A program made the position numbers and the translations under genes. The notes under the pieces are model-generated. The model was given only the letters and a program-made list of their open reading frames with translations. It did no database searches and had not been told where the DNA came from. From the NCBI GenBank assembly GCA_036847185.1, contig DAIUAM010000012.1, positions 12,148 to 76,147 of the forward strand: a stretch of DNA of 64,000 nucleotides, in the 5' to 3' direction. The stretch comes from UBA4738 sp002413305 (GTDB taxonomy: Bacteria; Actinomycetota; UBA4738). This document shows positions 8,454 to 17,652 of this stretch, piece after piece (the first letter of the stretch is position 1; the number at the start of each line of letters is the position of its first letter).

Positions 8454-9191
8454 TCAGCGCCAGCCGATCGAGACCAGTTCGACCGGCTCGGAGATGCCCT
8501 TCAGGGTCACCGACCACGGCTCGGAAAGCGGGTAGCGGGAACCGACGCCCGTTTCCTGGCTGGCGAAGATCTCGCCGCCGGCGGCCAGTGCTGCGATCCG
8601 GGCGGCTTCGTGGACGCCCTTTCCGCGGTAATTCTGCGCCACCTGGGTGGCCTGCGACGCATGCACGCCGATCCGGACCTGAGGCGCGAAGCCGGCCGTC
8701 TGACGGTGCTCGGCCAGACGGCGCTGGATCGCCACCGCACAGGCGAGGGCGGCTTCCGGGCTGTCGAACCCGACGAAGAAGCCGTCGCCGGTCGCGGCGA
8801 CCTCCTCGCCCCCGTGCGCCGCGAACAGCCCCCGCAGGGTCTCGTCGTGCCACCGGAGCAGCGTCTCCCAGGCCTCGTCTCCGAGCGCCTCCACGAGGTT
8901 CGTGGATCCCTCGATGTCGGTGAACATGAACGTCTTCACCACCCGCCGGGCCCGCACGGCTCCGGCCGCCCGGAGCTGCCAGGGCAGCAGCTCGGAGACC
9001 TCCTCGATCACGATAGCCTGGGTCGGACAGGCGAAGGCCGCTTCCCGGAGCAACTCCTCGTCGATGCTCTCGGTGTCCACGATGTCGGCCTTCAGGAGGT
9101 CGCCCTTGTGCCAATCGAACGCCGTCGGGGCGATCGTGATGCAGTTGCCGGCGCCGATACAGCGATGCCGATCGACCCGAGCGCGGAGCAC
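8454..9191 (-). CDS. Ferredoxin-nucleotide cyclase fusion protein
   Basis: A 245-aa two-domain protein. Residues 1-65 are a small ferredoxin with the C-x5-C...CP pattern (C11, C17, C55), as in [3Fe-4S] ferredoxins that serve cytochromes P450. Residues 83-245 are a class III adenylate/guanylate cyclase homology domain beginning FMFTDIEGSTNLV. Both metal aspartates are visible (D92 in FTDIEGS, D136 in TGDGFF). The base-selecting lysine (usually KTxGD) is Ala132, and the transition-state asparagine position appears to be histidine (H194), although R198 is kept. So activity and substrate are uncertain. The gene starts GTG one base after the stop of the LuxR-type regulator, so it is translationally coupled. 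An iron- or redox-gated cyclase is a plausible role (inference). Confidence 0.75.
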   Translation of the reverse strand: MLRARVDRHRCIGAGNCITIAPTAFDWHKGDLLKADIVDTESIDEELLREAAFACPTQAIVIEEVSELLPWQLRAAGAVRARRVVKTFMFTDIEGSTNLVEALGDEAWETLLRWHDETLRGLFAAHGGEEVAATGDGFFVGFDSPEAALACAVAIQRRLAEHRQTAGFAPQVRIGVHASQATQVAQNYRGKGVHEAARIAALAAGGEIFASQETGVGSRYPLSEPWSVTLKGISEPVELVSIGWR

Positions 9192-9192
9192 C

Positions 9193-12100
9193 CTAGAGCA
9201 TCCCTTCGCGAAGGGCGAACGCCGTGGCTTCGCCCCTGGACGATGCCCCGACCTTGGCGAACATCTCCTGGAGCCGCACGGCCACAGCCTCCTGAGTGGC
9301 CCCTACCCGCTCGGCGATCTCCCGATTGGTGAGGCCTTCCGTGAGGAGGCCGAGCAACCGCCGTTCCTCCACGTCCAACAGCGCCGAACCTCCCTCCGCT
9401 GAGGGGGCGTGCTCCTGGACCGGCCCGACGAGACGAACGAACTCCCTGCCCAGCGGCCCCCGGAACCACCGCACCCGGACGTCCTCGTCCAGGGTTCGCT
9501 GGGCGATCATCCCCACCATCACCTGGAGGTACATCGTCACCAGCTGCCGCTCGTCGTCCCGGCCGGCGGCGAGCAGGACCCCGGCGACGGGCAGCAGGAT
9601 CTCCGGATAGAGATCCTCGCGCATGGCTGCTTGCAGGTCCGCCACGGCCGCGCGGGCGGCTGCCAGTGCCCCATCGACGTCGCCCCGAACCATGGCGCAC
9701 ACAGACAGGGCGGCGTCGGCCTGAGCTCCCCACGGGGGGTGGCCCGGGAGCGCCGGGAGGATCTCCTTGGCCTCTCGCGCGGAGCGCTCGGCCAGGGCGA
9801 GTAGCTCCTCGTCGGCGCGCTCGGCGCCCAACCTGGCTGCCTCCACGGCCAGCCGGGCCAGCAGCTCGCACCGCGCCGCCGGGCGCCCCTGCTCCGTGAC
9901 AGCCTGGACGGCCCGCTCCAGGTGCTCTCGCATGTGAGCGGCGTCCCCGGCCGCGGCGGCACAGAGCCCCCGCCACAACCCGAGCCGCTGGGACCGCAGC
10001 GGGGTGGGAGCCGCCGCCGCCGCGCCGGCGGCCCGGTCCAGCCATGTCCTGGCCGCCTCGGTCTCTCCCAGGTCGAGGTGAGCCATGGCGATCCCGCCCG
10101 CGGCCAGGAACTCGAGCGACCGGTCCCCCATCACGATGGCCGCCCGGTACGCTTCCTCGCCTCGGGCCAGGGCCTGGTCGGGGATCATCTTCGCCCTGGC
10201 GAAGACGTGCGCGCCGTACAACATCTGCGCGTCCGCCACGGCTCGCTCGGTCTCGTTGGTGAGCGAGCGCAGCCGGGTGGTCAGGCGACGGATCTCTTCG
10301 ATCCGCCGCGCGGGGTTGCCGCCAACATGGATGTCGGGACCGAACCGCAGGTAAGCCATGGCGATGACCGTGGACATCACCCCCCGCCGGTCGCCCAGCT
10401 TCTCGAACAGCTCGAGGGCCCGCTGGAACAACCCCTGCGTTTCGAACGCCAGCGGGGCGATGGGGAGGGTGACCATGATCTCGTCCAGCGTCTCCCCCGC
10501 CGCCGACCGAGCCATGAGCGGGAGCTGCTGCCCCGCCCGGACCTGGTCGATGAACCACGTCCGCAGCTTCCCCAACTGGATGACGCCGAGCTCCCGCACG
10601 GCGGCCGCCAGGTTCGCTTCGTCGCCGAGCTCCTCGGCGAGAGCGACGGCCCCGCGGTAGGCCTCCTCGGCTCCATCGGGGTCGCCGTCCGCCGACGGGG
10701 TGAACCCTTCGCCCATGCTCAGCTTGAGGAGGGCCTGCCCGAGCTCCAGACACGCCGAGAGCTCAGCCCTTCGGTCCCCGCGCTGGGCGGCGATCTCGCG
10801 GGCCCGCCTGGCCAGGTCGGTCGCCAGATCCTCCTGCTCGGCCTGGCGCAACGCCGCCGACCGCCGGAGCATCACCTGCAGGTCGATGTGCGGATCGCCC
10901 AGGGCATCCGCCAGCGCCGTCAGCTCCGCCAATCCATCGAGCCGATCGGTGGGCCGGCGGAGCATGGCCAGGGCGTCGTCGCGAAGGGAGAGCAGGGTGA
11001 CCCGATCCACCGGTGCGGAGGCCATCGGCATGGCCACCTCGACCACCCGACGCGCCTCCTCCGGCGCCTGGGCGGCCAACGCCGCCCGGGCCGATTGGAT
11101 CGAGAACCGGGCGCACAGCTCGGCATTCCCGGCGGCGGCCGCGTGGTGGACGAGAAGGGGAAGGCTCTCCACGGAGGGCTCACCAGCTTCGGTCAGCATG
11201 TCAACGATGGCCTGGTGCACCGCCCTCCGTCGAGGGGCCGAGAGTGGCGAGAGGGCGAACTCCCGGACCTGCTCGTGCGTGAAGTTGTAGTCGGCGGGCG
11301 AACCCTCCGGATGCCGGGAGAGCAGACCGGCCGCGGCGGCCGGATCGAGCGCCGCGGCCAACTGATCGGCGCCGAGGTCCTCTTCCTCGAGCCGCCCTCG
11401 AACGGCTCGGAGATCCCGCAGGCTGAAGCTTCGGCCCAGAACGGCGCTTTCGGCCAGGACCAGCTCCGTGGCCTCTGGCAGGTGGGCGGCGCGGCGCTGG
11501 ACCAGGGTGTGCACCGCGGAGGGGACCAGCCGCTCAGCGCCCCGTGACAGGGTCCACCGGCCGTCGATCTGCTGGATCAGCCCGGTCTCCCGGTACGCAC
11601 GCATCAATTCCTCGAGGATGAACGGGACGCCTTCGGCCTGCGCGTGCACGATCGAGGCGCTCGGCAGGTCGATCTCGCCGCCCAGGAGCTGGCGGAGGAA
11701 CCCCCCGGTTTCCACGTGGGTCAACCTGGCCAGCTTCATCCGGCGCACCAGGCCCATCCGCTCCATGTCGGCGACGAGCGTCACGGCCTCGGTGGCGAAC
11801 GCCGCCTCCTCGGGACGCAGGGCCAAGACCAGGAAGATGGAGCTGGGCCCGGCCGCCCGGATCAGGTACCTCAGCGCCCGCAGGCTGTCGTCGTCCGCCC
11901 ATTGGAGGTCGTCGACGAACAACGCCAGCGGTCGGTCCCTGGCCGCCTGGCGGAGGGCGAGGGCCGAAAGATCGAACTGCCGGAGCAGCCGCTGGTCCGG
12001 AGGAAGCATGGCGACCGTGGGGTCGTCTCGGCCGGACAGGGCTTCCACCGCCCGGTTGACGGCCTCGCGTGTTTCGGCGCTCAGCGTCTCCTGGTTGGCA

Positions 12101-12414
12101 GCCGAGGCCATCACGGACCGCATCAGCAGGAACGGGGCTCGAAGCTCCTCATCGGCCGAGACCGCGATGGCAACGAACCCCTCCGACTCGGCCATCTCCA
12201 GAGCGGCCAGGAGCAGCCGCGTCTTGCCGATGCCCGGCTCGCCCTCCAGGGTGACGGCGGTCAGGCCTCGGGCGCGGACCCCTCCCAGCTCGTTCGCGAT
12301 GGCGGCGAGCTCCAGCGGGCGGCCCACGATCGAACCGGTCACCCGCCGCATCTGCAAGGCGAGGGGGCACAGCGCCTGCTGGACCGGATCGAAGGCGAGC
12401 GTTTCGGTGCTCAT
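9193..12414 (-). CDS. LuxR family ATP-binding regulator (AAA/LAL-type)
   Basis: A 1073-aa large ATP-binding LuxR regulator. The N-terminal AAA domain begins SIVGRPLELAAIANELGG and carries Walker A GEPGIGKTRLL (about residue 58) and a Walker B-like LALFVDDLQWADDDSLRAL. A long helical, TPR-like middle region follows (about residues 400-1000). A C-terminal LuxR helix-turn-helix closes it (LLTEGLTNREIAERVGATQ, about residues 1030-1050). Such proteins are large transcription activators that sense a ligand through the middle region. It is coupled with the ferredoxin-cyclase gene directly downstream. Confidence 0.85.
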   Translation of the reverse strand: MSTETLAFDPVQQALCPLALQMRRVTGSIVGRPLELAAIANELGGVRARGLTAVTLEGEPGIGKTRLLLAALEMAESEGFVAIAVSADEELRAPFLLMRSVMASAANQETLSAETREAVNRAVEALSGRDDPTVAMLPPDQRLLRQFDLSALALRQAARDRPLALFVDDLQWADDDSLRALRYLIRAAGPSSIFLVLALRPEEAAFATEAVTLVADMERMGLVRRMKLARLTHVETGGFLRQLLGGEIDLPSASIVHAQAEGVPFILEELMRAYRETGLIQQIDGRWTLSRGAERLVPSAVHTLVQRRAAHLPEATELVLAESAVLGRSFSLRDLRAVRGRLEEEDLGADQLAAALDPAAAAGLLSRHPEGSPADYNFTHEQVREFALSPLSAPRRRAVHQAIVDMLTEAGEPSVESLPLLVHHAAAAGNAELCARFSIQSARAALAAQAPEEARRVVEVAMPMASAPVDRVTLLSLRDDALAMLRRPTDRLDGLAELTALADALGDPHIDLQVMLRRSAALRQAEQEDLATDLARRAREIAAQRGDRRAELSACLELGQALLKLSMGEGFTPSADGDPDGAEEAYRGAVALAEELGDEANLAAAVRELGVIQLGKLRTWFIDQVRAGQQLPLMARSAAGETLDEIMVTLPIAPLAFETQGLFQRALELFEKLGDRRGVMSTVIAMAYLRFGPDIHVGGNPARRIEEIRRLTTRLRSLTNETERAVADAQMLYGAHVFARAKMIPDQALARGEEAYRAAIVMGDRSLEFLAAGGIAMAHLDLGETEAARTWLDRAAGAAAAAPTPLRSQRLGLWRGLCAAAAGDAAHMREHLERAVQAVTEQGRPAARCELLARLAVEAARLGAERADEELLALAERSAREAKEILPALPGHPPWGAQADAALSVCAMVRGDVDGALAAARAAVADLQAAMREDLYPEILLPVAGVLLAAGRDDERQLVTMYLQVMVGMIAQRTLDEDVRVRWFRGPLGREFVRLVGPVQEHAPSAEGGSALLDVEERRLLGLLTEGLTNREIAERVGATQEAVAVRLQEMFAKVGASSRGEATAFALREGML

Positions 12415-12483
12415 GGGCTGTGGCCAGAGTAGAGCGAGCCGGGTCCGGTCGCCAAGAAATGTGGAACCCCGTCGGTTCCGAAC

Positions 12484-13014
12484 CTAGTTCGATTCGTCGT
12501 CGCGGGACGACGGCAAGGGCTCGTCCTCGCCGGTCCGTTCGCGCGTCAGCGGCAGCCCGTACCAGAACCAGCCGAACACGGCGACCACAACGGCCGTCAC
12601 CGCCGCGGCGGCCGTGGCTCGGTACAGGACGTCGGTGACCAGATAGGTCACACCGCCGATCGAGAGGGCCAGGAAGAGCGTCCCGACGACGGCCAGGTGG
12701 TTCGAGGTCAGGAGCATCCGCTCCTTGTCCCTCCGCCGGAAGTGGATCCGATGGTAGGTGGACGGGGCGATCAGGAGCGCGGTGGAGAGCGCGGTGGACA
12801 GGAACGTGCCGAGGTAGACGCCACGCTGCACGGTGGTCGTCTTCGCGAATCCGTTGCTGAACGGGAGGATGAGCAAGAAGGCGAACAGCACCTGGACGCC
12901 AGGAAGCACCACCCGGAGCTCGTTCAGGAGCTCGATGAGCTCGCGGTTGACGCGCTGCCGGGGATCCTCGACGGACCCCCCGGCGGGCGACTGGTCAGAC
13001 CCGCTGCCTTCCAC
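12484..13014 (-). CDS. DUF6328 family membrane protein
   Basis: A 176-aa integral membrane protein with four predicted helices (about 42-58, 68-90, 108-125 and 133-152) after a charged N-terminus containing ELNELRVVLPGVQVLFAFLL, the conserved start of DUF6328 proteins of Actinobacteria. Function is unknown. The start is GTG. It lies 50 bp downstream of hppD on the same strand and may be co-transcribed with it. Confidence 0.7.
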   Translation of the reverse strand: MEGSGSDQSPAGGSVEDPRQRVNRELIELLNELRVVLPGVQVLFAFLLILPFSNGFAKTTTVQRGVYLGTFLSTALSTALLIAPSTYHRIHFRRRDKERMLLTSNHLAVVGTLFLALSIGGVTYLVTDVLYRATAAAAVTAVVVAVFGWFWYGLPLTRERTGEDEPLPSSRDDESN

Positions 13015-13064
13015 TGAGCGGGGAGCCTACCCGCTGCGAACGGCACCGACCGGGTTCCAGAGGC

Positions 13065-14195
13065 TCAGAGGTTCCCGCGCTCCTCCTGGTCCCGCTCGAT
13101 CGCCAGGAACAGCTCCTTGAAGTTGTTCACGCCGAAGCCGCGCGAGCCACGGCGTTCGATCAGCTCGTAGAACACGGTGGGCCGGTCTTCGACGTTCTTC
13201 GTGAAGATCTGCAGCAGGTACCCCTCCTCGTCCCGGTCGGCCAGGATGTTGAGGCGTTCGACATCGTCCCAGCTCTCGTCGATCTCGCCGACCTGGGCGC
13301 GGACCTGCCGGTAGTAGGTCTCGGGCACCCGGATGAACTTCATCCCCCGCGCCCGCAGCGCGTCGACGGCGGCGACGATGTCGTTCGTGGCCATGGCGAT
13401 GTGCTGCACGCCGGGCCCGCGGTAGAACTCGAGGTATTCGTCGATCTGGCTCTTCTTCTTGCCCTCGGCCGGCTCGTTGATCGGGAACTTCACGCGGCCG
13501 TTGCCGTCCCACATCACCTTCGACATGAGCGCACTGTAATCGCTGCTGATCTGGTCGTCGCGGAAGTGCACCAGCTGGTCGAAGCCAAGGATCCGGCGGT
13601 AGAAGTCCACCAGCTCGTCCATCTTGCCGAGCTCCACGTTGCACACGACGTGGTCGACGAGCTGGATCCCCACGTCGGGGCCATCGTCCGCCAGTGGCTG
13701 CTCCGCCCGGTAGCCGGGGAGGAAGACACCGCTGTAGTTCTCGCGCTCGACGAAGGAATGCACGGTGTCGCCGTAGGCCTTGATCGTGGCGCGGACCACC
13801 TTCCCGTGGTCGTCCTCCAGGACGGTGGGCTCGAGGACTCCCACGGCGCCCTGCTCCGTCGCGTACCCGTAGGCGTACGTGGCGTCCGGCACCCTCAGGG
13901 CCACGTCCTTCACACCGTCACCGTGCTCGTGGGCATGCCGGGCGATCTCGGACTCGGGCCCCATCGCCCCGGTGAACACGTAGCGTGCTTCGCTCTGTTC
14001 GCAGACGTAGGACGCCCGGTCCCGGACGCGTGTCTCCGGCCCGGCGTAGGCCGTGATATGGAAGCCGAAGGCCTTGGAGTAGTAATAGGCGGCCTGTCGC
14101 GCGTTGCCGACGTAGAACTCGACGTGATCGATGCCCAGCAGCGGCATCACGTCATCGCGGCCGCCGCGTGCTGTGTCCTCGAGCTGGTCCGCCAT
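13065..14195 (-). CDS. hppD: 4-hydroxyphenylpyruvate dioxygenase
   Basis: A 376-aa Fe(II)-dependent dioxygenase of tyrosine catabolism, converting 4-hydroxyphenylpyruvate to homogentisate. Two vicinal-oxygen-chelate domains are visible. The iron ligands are the His of QLVDHVVCNV, the His of GVQHIAMAT and the Glu of VFYELIERRG. The C-terminal GFGVNNFKELFLAIE is also diagnostic. The start follows GAAGGGAAGGA. A TATATT box lies at 14229-14234 (minus-strand sense) and may be its -10. No homogentisate dioxygenase or other pathway gene is in the window. Confidence 0.95.
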   Translation of the reverse strand: MADQLEDTARGGRDDVMPLLGIDHVEFYVGNARQAAYYYSKAFGFHITAYAGPETRVRDRASYVCEQSEARYVFTGAMGPESEIARHAHEHGDGVKDVALRVPDATYAYGYATEQGAVGVLEPTVLEDDHGKVVRATIKAYGDTVHSFVERENYSGVFLPGYRAEQPLADDGPDVGIQLVDHVVCNVELGKMDELVDFYRRILGFDQLVHFRDDQISSDYSALMSKVMWDGNGRVKFPINEPAEGKKKSQIDEYLEFYRGPGVQHIAMATNDIVAAVDALRARGMKFIRVPETYYRQVRAQVGEIDESWDDVERLNILADRDEEGYLLQIFTKNVEDRPTVFYELIERRGSRGFGVNNFKELFLAIERDQEERGNL

Positions 14196-14262
14196 CGGAT
14201 CCTTCCCTTCTCACTCGTTCCGGACTCGAATATACCTCCGGCCCCGGCCCGGGCCACACGGG

Positions 14263-14517
14263 CTACGGACCCTCCGACCCCGGGAACGGCGGGGGCCCGA
14301 ACGGGTTGCTCGGCTCCGGCTTGCGAGCCCGTATCCGGGCCGGTGGGTGCGGGCGGAGCAGGTCTTCGAACGCGAGCAGGATCGCCCAGAAGGCACCGAT
14401 CCCGGCGGTCGCCCAGTCCACCCACCGGAGCTCTGGCGGTGTGGCGGGGACGAGGGCAACGCACACGAGCGTGGCGACCGCGAAGAACAACGCCCGCCGT
14501 CCGATGCTCCTTCGCAC
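14263..14517 (-). CDS. Small membrane protein of unknown function
   Basis: An 84-aa protein starting at GTG 14517, 7 bp after the pit stop and so probably in the same transcript. Two hydrophobic helices are seen (about residues 9-24 and 35-52), followed by a Pro-rich basic tail (PHPPARIRARKPEPSNP). A longer frame continues upstream, but that part overlaps the end of pit, so the GTG is preferred. No family is recognised. Confidence 0.55.
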   Translation of the reverse strand: MRRSIGRRALFFAVATLVCVALVPATPPELRWVDWATAGIGAFWAILLAFEDLLRPHPPARIRARKPEPSNPFGPPPFPGSEGP

Positions 14518-14524
14518 GCCTGCC

Positions 14525-15523
14525 TCAGTGCCCGGTGAGATGGAAGGGCAGGTAGACGAGCCAGGCCACCGCAAAGGAGCCCGGGATGGTCAGCAGCCAG
14601 GCCCACACCACGCGGCCGGCCACACCCCACCGGACGGCGGAGAGCCGCTGCGTCGAACCCACCCCGACGATCGCCCCGGTGATGGTGTGCGTCGTCGAGA
14701 CCGGGATCCCGTGCGCGGCGGTGAAGAACAGCGTGGCGGCGGCGGCCGACTCGGCGCTCATCCCGCTGACCGGCTGGAGCTTCGTGATCTTCGACCCCAT
14801 GGTGTGCACGATCCGCCATCCTCCCGACGCCGTGCCCAGAGCGATGGCCGTGTGCGCGGAGAGCACCACCCACAACGGCACGGTCGCCGTGACCGGCAAC
14901 TTGTGGGCGGCGATCAACAGCGCCAGAATCACGCCCATCGTCTTCTGCGCGTCGTTCCCGCCGTGACCCAGGCTGAACGCGGCAGCGGATAACAATTGCA
15001 TTCGACGGAACCCCCGGTTCAGCCGGTCCACTTTGCGGTACCGGTGGAAGACCCACATCACCGCGACCAGGATGGTGAACCCGAGGAACAACCCGATGAT
15101 GGGTGACAGGACGATGAAGACCGCGATCTTGCGGAAGCCGTCGGCGATCAGCGAGCTCCATCCAGCCTTGGCCACGGCCGCCCCGGCCAGCCCGCCGATC
15201 AGCGCGTGCGACGAGGACGTCGGAAGGCCGAAGTACCAGGTGAGGATGTCCCAGGCGATCGCCCCGATCAACCCGGCGAACACCACCCCGATCGTGAACA
15301 CGCTGGGTTGCACCACACCTTTGGCGATCGTGCTGGCCACCTTCGTCTTGAACACGAGGAAGGCGACGAAGTTGAAGAACGCCGCCCACAGCACAGCGAT
15401 GCGCGGGGACAGGACACGCGTGGAGACCACCGTGGCGATCGAGTTCGCCGCGTCGTGGAAGCCGTTGAAGAAGTCGAACGAGAGCGCGACCAGGATGACG
15501 AGGACGAGGGCGAGAGTGGTCAT
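14525..15523 (-). CDS. pit: Low-affinity inorganic phosphate transporter (PiT family)
   Basis: A 332-aa PiT-family permease with the duplicated signature: FDFFNGFHDAANSIATVVSTR at the N-terminus and FSLGHGGNDAQKTMG in the second half, each followed by GLPTSSSHAL- and GIPVSTTHTI-type loops. It imports phosphate, usually as a metal-phosphate complex, by proton symport. Start is ATG 15523, 17 bp after the DUF47 stop; the frame remains open far upstream, but that part is a shadow of DUF47. DUF47-pit pairs are a common operon. A weak ribosome binding site suggests coupling to DUF47. Confidence 0.92.
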   Translation of the reverse strand: MTTLALVLVILVALSFDFFNGFHDAANSIATVVSTRVLSPRIAVLWAAFFNFVAFLVFKTKVASTIAKGVVQPSVFTIGVVFAGLIGAIAWDILTWYFGLPTSSSHALIGGLAGAAVAKAGWSSLIADGFRKIAVFIVLSPIIGLFLGFTILVAVMWVFHRYRKVDRLNRGFRRMQLLSAAAFSLGHGGNDAQKTMGVILALLIAAHKLPVTATVPLWVVLSAHTAIALGTASGGWRIVHTMGSKITKLQPVSGMSAESAAAATLFFTAAHGIPVSTTHTITGAIVGVGSTQRLSAVRWGVAGRVVWAWLLTIPGSFAVAWLVYLPFHLTGH

Positions 15524-15540
15524 GGAAGGGAAGACATCGC

Positions 15541-16158
15541 TCAGGCGTGCTTCAGCACGATCGACTCCATGGTGTTGGCGACGTCCTCGCACTTGTCGAT
15601 GGCCGCCTCGAGCTGGTCGACCAGATCCTTCCACTTCAGCACGTCCATCGCCTTGTACTCGCCGGAGAACAGGCGTGCCACGGTCTTGCGATAGACGCGG
15701 TCGCCTTCGTTCTCCAGGCGGTTGATCTCGACCCAATAGGGTTCGAGCCCGCCGAAGCCCTTCAGCCGCCCCATGGCGTTCTCGACTTGCTGGGTCGCCC
15801 GGAACAGGACGTCGGCCTGCTGCCGCATCTCGTCGAGGGGCTGCTCGATGCGGTGCAGCACCATGAGGTCGGACACGGCTTCGGTGAGGTCCAGGACGTC
15901 GTCGAGGCCCGAGGCCAGCCGGTGGATGTCCTCCCGGTCGAACGGCGTCACGAAGGTCGTGTTCAGCGCGCGCATGATCTGGTGGGTGATCTCGTCGCCT
16001 TCGTGCTCCCGTTGGCGGATCTCCGCATGCACCGCCTCGGGATCCTTGAAGTCCGCGAGCAGGGCCAGGAGGAGCCCGGCGGCCTCGGACAGGTTCGACG
16101 CGGCCCGGTCGAACAGCTCGTAGAAGCCCTCCTGGCGCGGGATGATCTGGAATCTCAC
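15541..16158 (-). CDS. DUF47 family PhoU-like protein
   Basis: A 205-aa helical protein of the DUF47/YkaA family. Conserved pieces are IRQREHEGDEITHQIMRALN, TPFDREDIHRLASGLDDVLD and EINRLENEGDRVYR. These contain the E/D-xxxD metal-binding repeats shared with PhoU. Such proteins sit beside PiT transporters and are thought to control their activity or transcription. Here it directly precedes pit on the same strand, downstream of the pst-phoU-regulator operon. Confidence 0.9.
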   Translation of the reverse strand: MRFQIIPRQEGFYELFDRAASNLSEAAGLLLALLADFKDPEAVHAEIRQREHEGDEITHQIMRALNTTFVTPFDREDIHRLASGLDDVLDLTEAVSDLMVLHRIEQPLDEMRQQADVLFRATQQVENAMGRLKGFGGLEPYWVEINRLENEGDRVYRKTVARLFSGEYKAMDVLKWKDLVDQLEAAIDKCEDVANTMESIVLKHA

Positions 16159-16166
16159 TGGTCGTC

Positions 16167-16189
16167 CTCCGGCCGATACCGGGCCGGAG
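16167..16189 (-). terminator. Hairpin between the response regulator and DUF47 genes
   Basis: CTCCGGCC and GGCCGGAG form an 8-bp perfect stem with a 7-base loop, between the stop of the phosphate response regulator (16244) and the DUF47 start (16158). There is no T-run after it on the minus strand, so it may be a weak terminator of the pst operon or a leader structure of DUF47-pit. Confidence 0.4.
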
Positions 16190-16243
16190 TCTAAACGGTG
16201 CGAGCGGCCCCCACACGGGACCGGCCGAACGGTCGGGTCGGGC

Positions 16244-16951
16244 CTATTCGACGAACTTGTATCCGAGCCCGCGGACCGTCAGCAGGTGACGAGGCTCGTG
16301 GGGGTCCTCTTCGATCTTCTGCCGGAGGCGCTTGACGTGGACATCCAAGGTCTTGGTGTCGCCGAAGTAGTGCGCCCCCCACACCTCCTCGATCAGGAAC
16401 TGGCGGGTCAAGAGGCGCCCTTTGCGAACCAGGAGGAGCTCGAGCAGCTCGAACTCCTTCGGGGTGAGGCTAACGGGGTGGCCCCGGACGGACGCCTCGT
16501 GGCGTTCGGGGTCGATGGCAACGGGGCCGCCGGCCAGGGGGCCGGTCTGCCCGTTGGGCGCTTCCACCATGCCCGCCCGGCGGAGGTGCGCCCGGACCCG
16601 GGAGATCAGCTCGCGCATCGAGAACGGCTTGGTGACGTAGTCGTCGGCCCCCAGCTCGAGGCCCGCCACCTTGTCGGCCTCGGCGTCCTTCGCGGTCAGC
16701 ATGATGATCGGCACCTTGGACTCGGCCCGGATCACGCGGCACACGTCCAGGCCGGAGAGCTTCGGGAGCATGAGATCGAGGATGACGATCGAGTGCGGCT
16801 CGGCCCGGAACCGCTGGAGCGCCATCTCCCCGTCGGCCGCCGTGGTGACCTCGAACCCCTCCCGGACGAGGTTGTACGAGACGCTCTCGGCGAGCGCAGC
16901 CTCGTCCTCCACCAGCAGGACGCGCGGTTCGACGCCTTCGATCCCCCTCAT
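16244..16951 (-). CDS. OmpR/PhoB-type response regulator of phosphate genes (RegX3/PhoB-like)
   Basis: A 235-aa two-component regulator: receiver domain (acidic pocket VEDE, phospho-acceptor D59 in VILDLMLPKLSG, conserved Lys in TKPFS) and winged-helix DNA-binding domain (LTPKEFELLELLLVRKGRLL, VHVKRLRQKIEEDP, RGLGYKF). The start ATG overlaps the phoU stop (ATGA). Being last in pstSCAB-phoU, it is most likely the phosphate regulator that binds the PHO box upstream of pstS. Its likely partner kinase is encoded separately at 31950. Confidence 0.9.
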   Translation of the reverse strand: MRGIEGVEPRVLLVEDEAALAESVSYNLVREGFEVTTAADGEMALQRFRAEPHSIVILDLMLPKLSGLDVCRVIRAESKVPIIMLTAKDAEADKVAGLELGADDYVTKPFSMRELISRVRAHLRRAGMVEAPNGQTGPLAGGPVAIDPERHEASVRGHPVSLTPKEFELLELLLVRKGRLLTRQFLIEEVWGAHYFGDTKTLDVHVKRLRQKIEEDPHEPRHLLTVRGLGYKFVE

Positions 16952-17652
16952 GGCTGGGTGGCCTGTCCCTCGAGGCCCTCCGGATGGGAGGCGTCGGTGA
17001 ACTCCCGGAACTGCCCGGTGATCAGGAACGCCACCAGCTCGCCGATGTCGACGGCGTTGTCGCCCACCCGTTCCAGCTGCCGGGACACCACGTTCATCCG
17101 GATCCCCCATTCCAGGAGCAGTGGGTCCGCTGCCAGCGCGGCCACCTCCCGGTACATGTTCCGGTTCAAGCGGTCGATGGGATCGTCCATCTCCGGGAGC
17201 TGCTCGGCGAGCTCCGCGTCGCGCCGCGCGAACGCCTCCAGGGCCGTCCGGAGCAGCCGCACCGCCACCTCGCCCATCTCCTGCAGGTGGCTGAGGACCG
17301 TTTCGCTGGTGGGCAGGTCCATGGTCACTTTCGCGAGCTTCGCGACGTTGACGGCCTGATCGCCGATCCGCTCCAGGTGGAGATTGGCATGCATGATCGC
17401 CGACACGAGCCGGAGATCGGAGGCCACGGGAGTCTGCGTGGCCAGCAGGCCCAGGATCCGGTTCTCCACGTCCAGGTACGTCGCGTCGAGGGCATCGTCG
17501 CCGGCGATGACGTCCTCGGCCAGCGCGGTGTCCTTCCGGGCCAGCGCCTCCACGGCCTTCTCGACCGCCAGGGCCGCCCGCTCCCCGAAGCCCAGGATCT
17601 CGCTCTCCAGCGCGGCCAGCTCGTCGTGGAACCGCTTGCGCGTCTCGAGCAT
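16948..17652 (-). CDS. phoU: Phosphate signalling protein PhoU
   Basis: A 234-aa all-helical protein made of two PhoU repeats. Each has an E/D-xxxD metal motif: LAEDVIAGDDALDATYLDVENR in the first, and MDDPIDRLNRNMYREVAALA in the second, followed by HLERIGDQAVNVAK and QLERVGDNAVDIGE. It damps PstSCAB transport and kinase signalling when phosphate is sufficient. Its ATG overlaps the pstB stop and its stop overlaps the regulator start, so the three are translationally coupled. Confidence 0.95.
   Translation of the reverse strand: MLETRKRFHDELAALESEILGFGERAALAVEKAVEALARKDTALAEDVIAGDDALDATYLDVENRILGLLATQTPVASDLRLVSAIMHANLHLERIGDQAVNVAKLAKVTMDLPTSETVLSHLQEMGEVAVRLLRTALEAFARRDAELAEQLPEMDDPIDRLNRNMYREVAALAADPLLLEWGIRMNVVSRQLERVGDNAVDIGELVAFLITGQFREFTDASHPEGLEGQATQP

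Noticed and set aside
9193..12414. The long LuxR-AAA gene being a STAND/NLR-type defence protein
   Set aside because: It has a LuxR helix-turn-helix at the C-terminus and lies far outside the mobile element in an ordinary host operon.
14525..16216. 563-aa version of the pit gene extending through DUF47
   Set aside because: The first about 230 residues are an out-of-frame shadow of DUF47; the conserved PiT start is ATG 15523.
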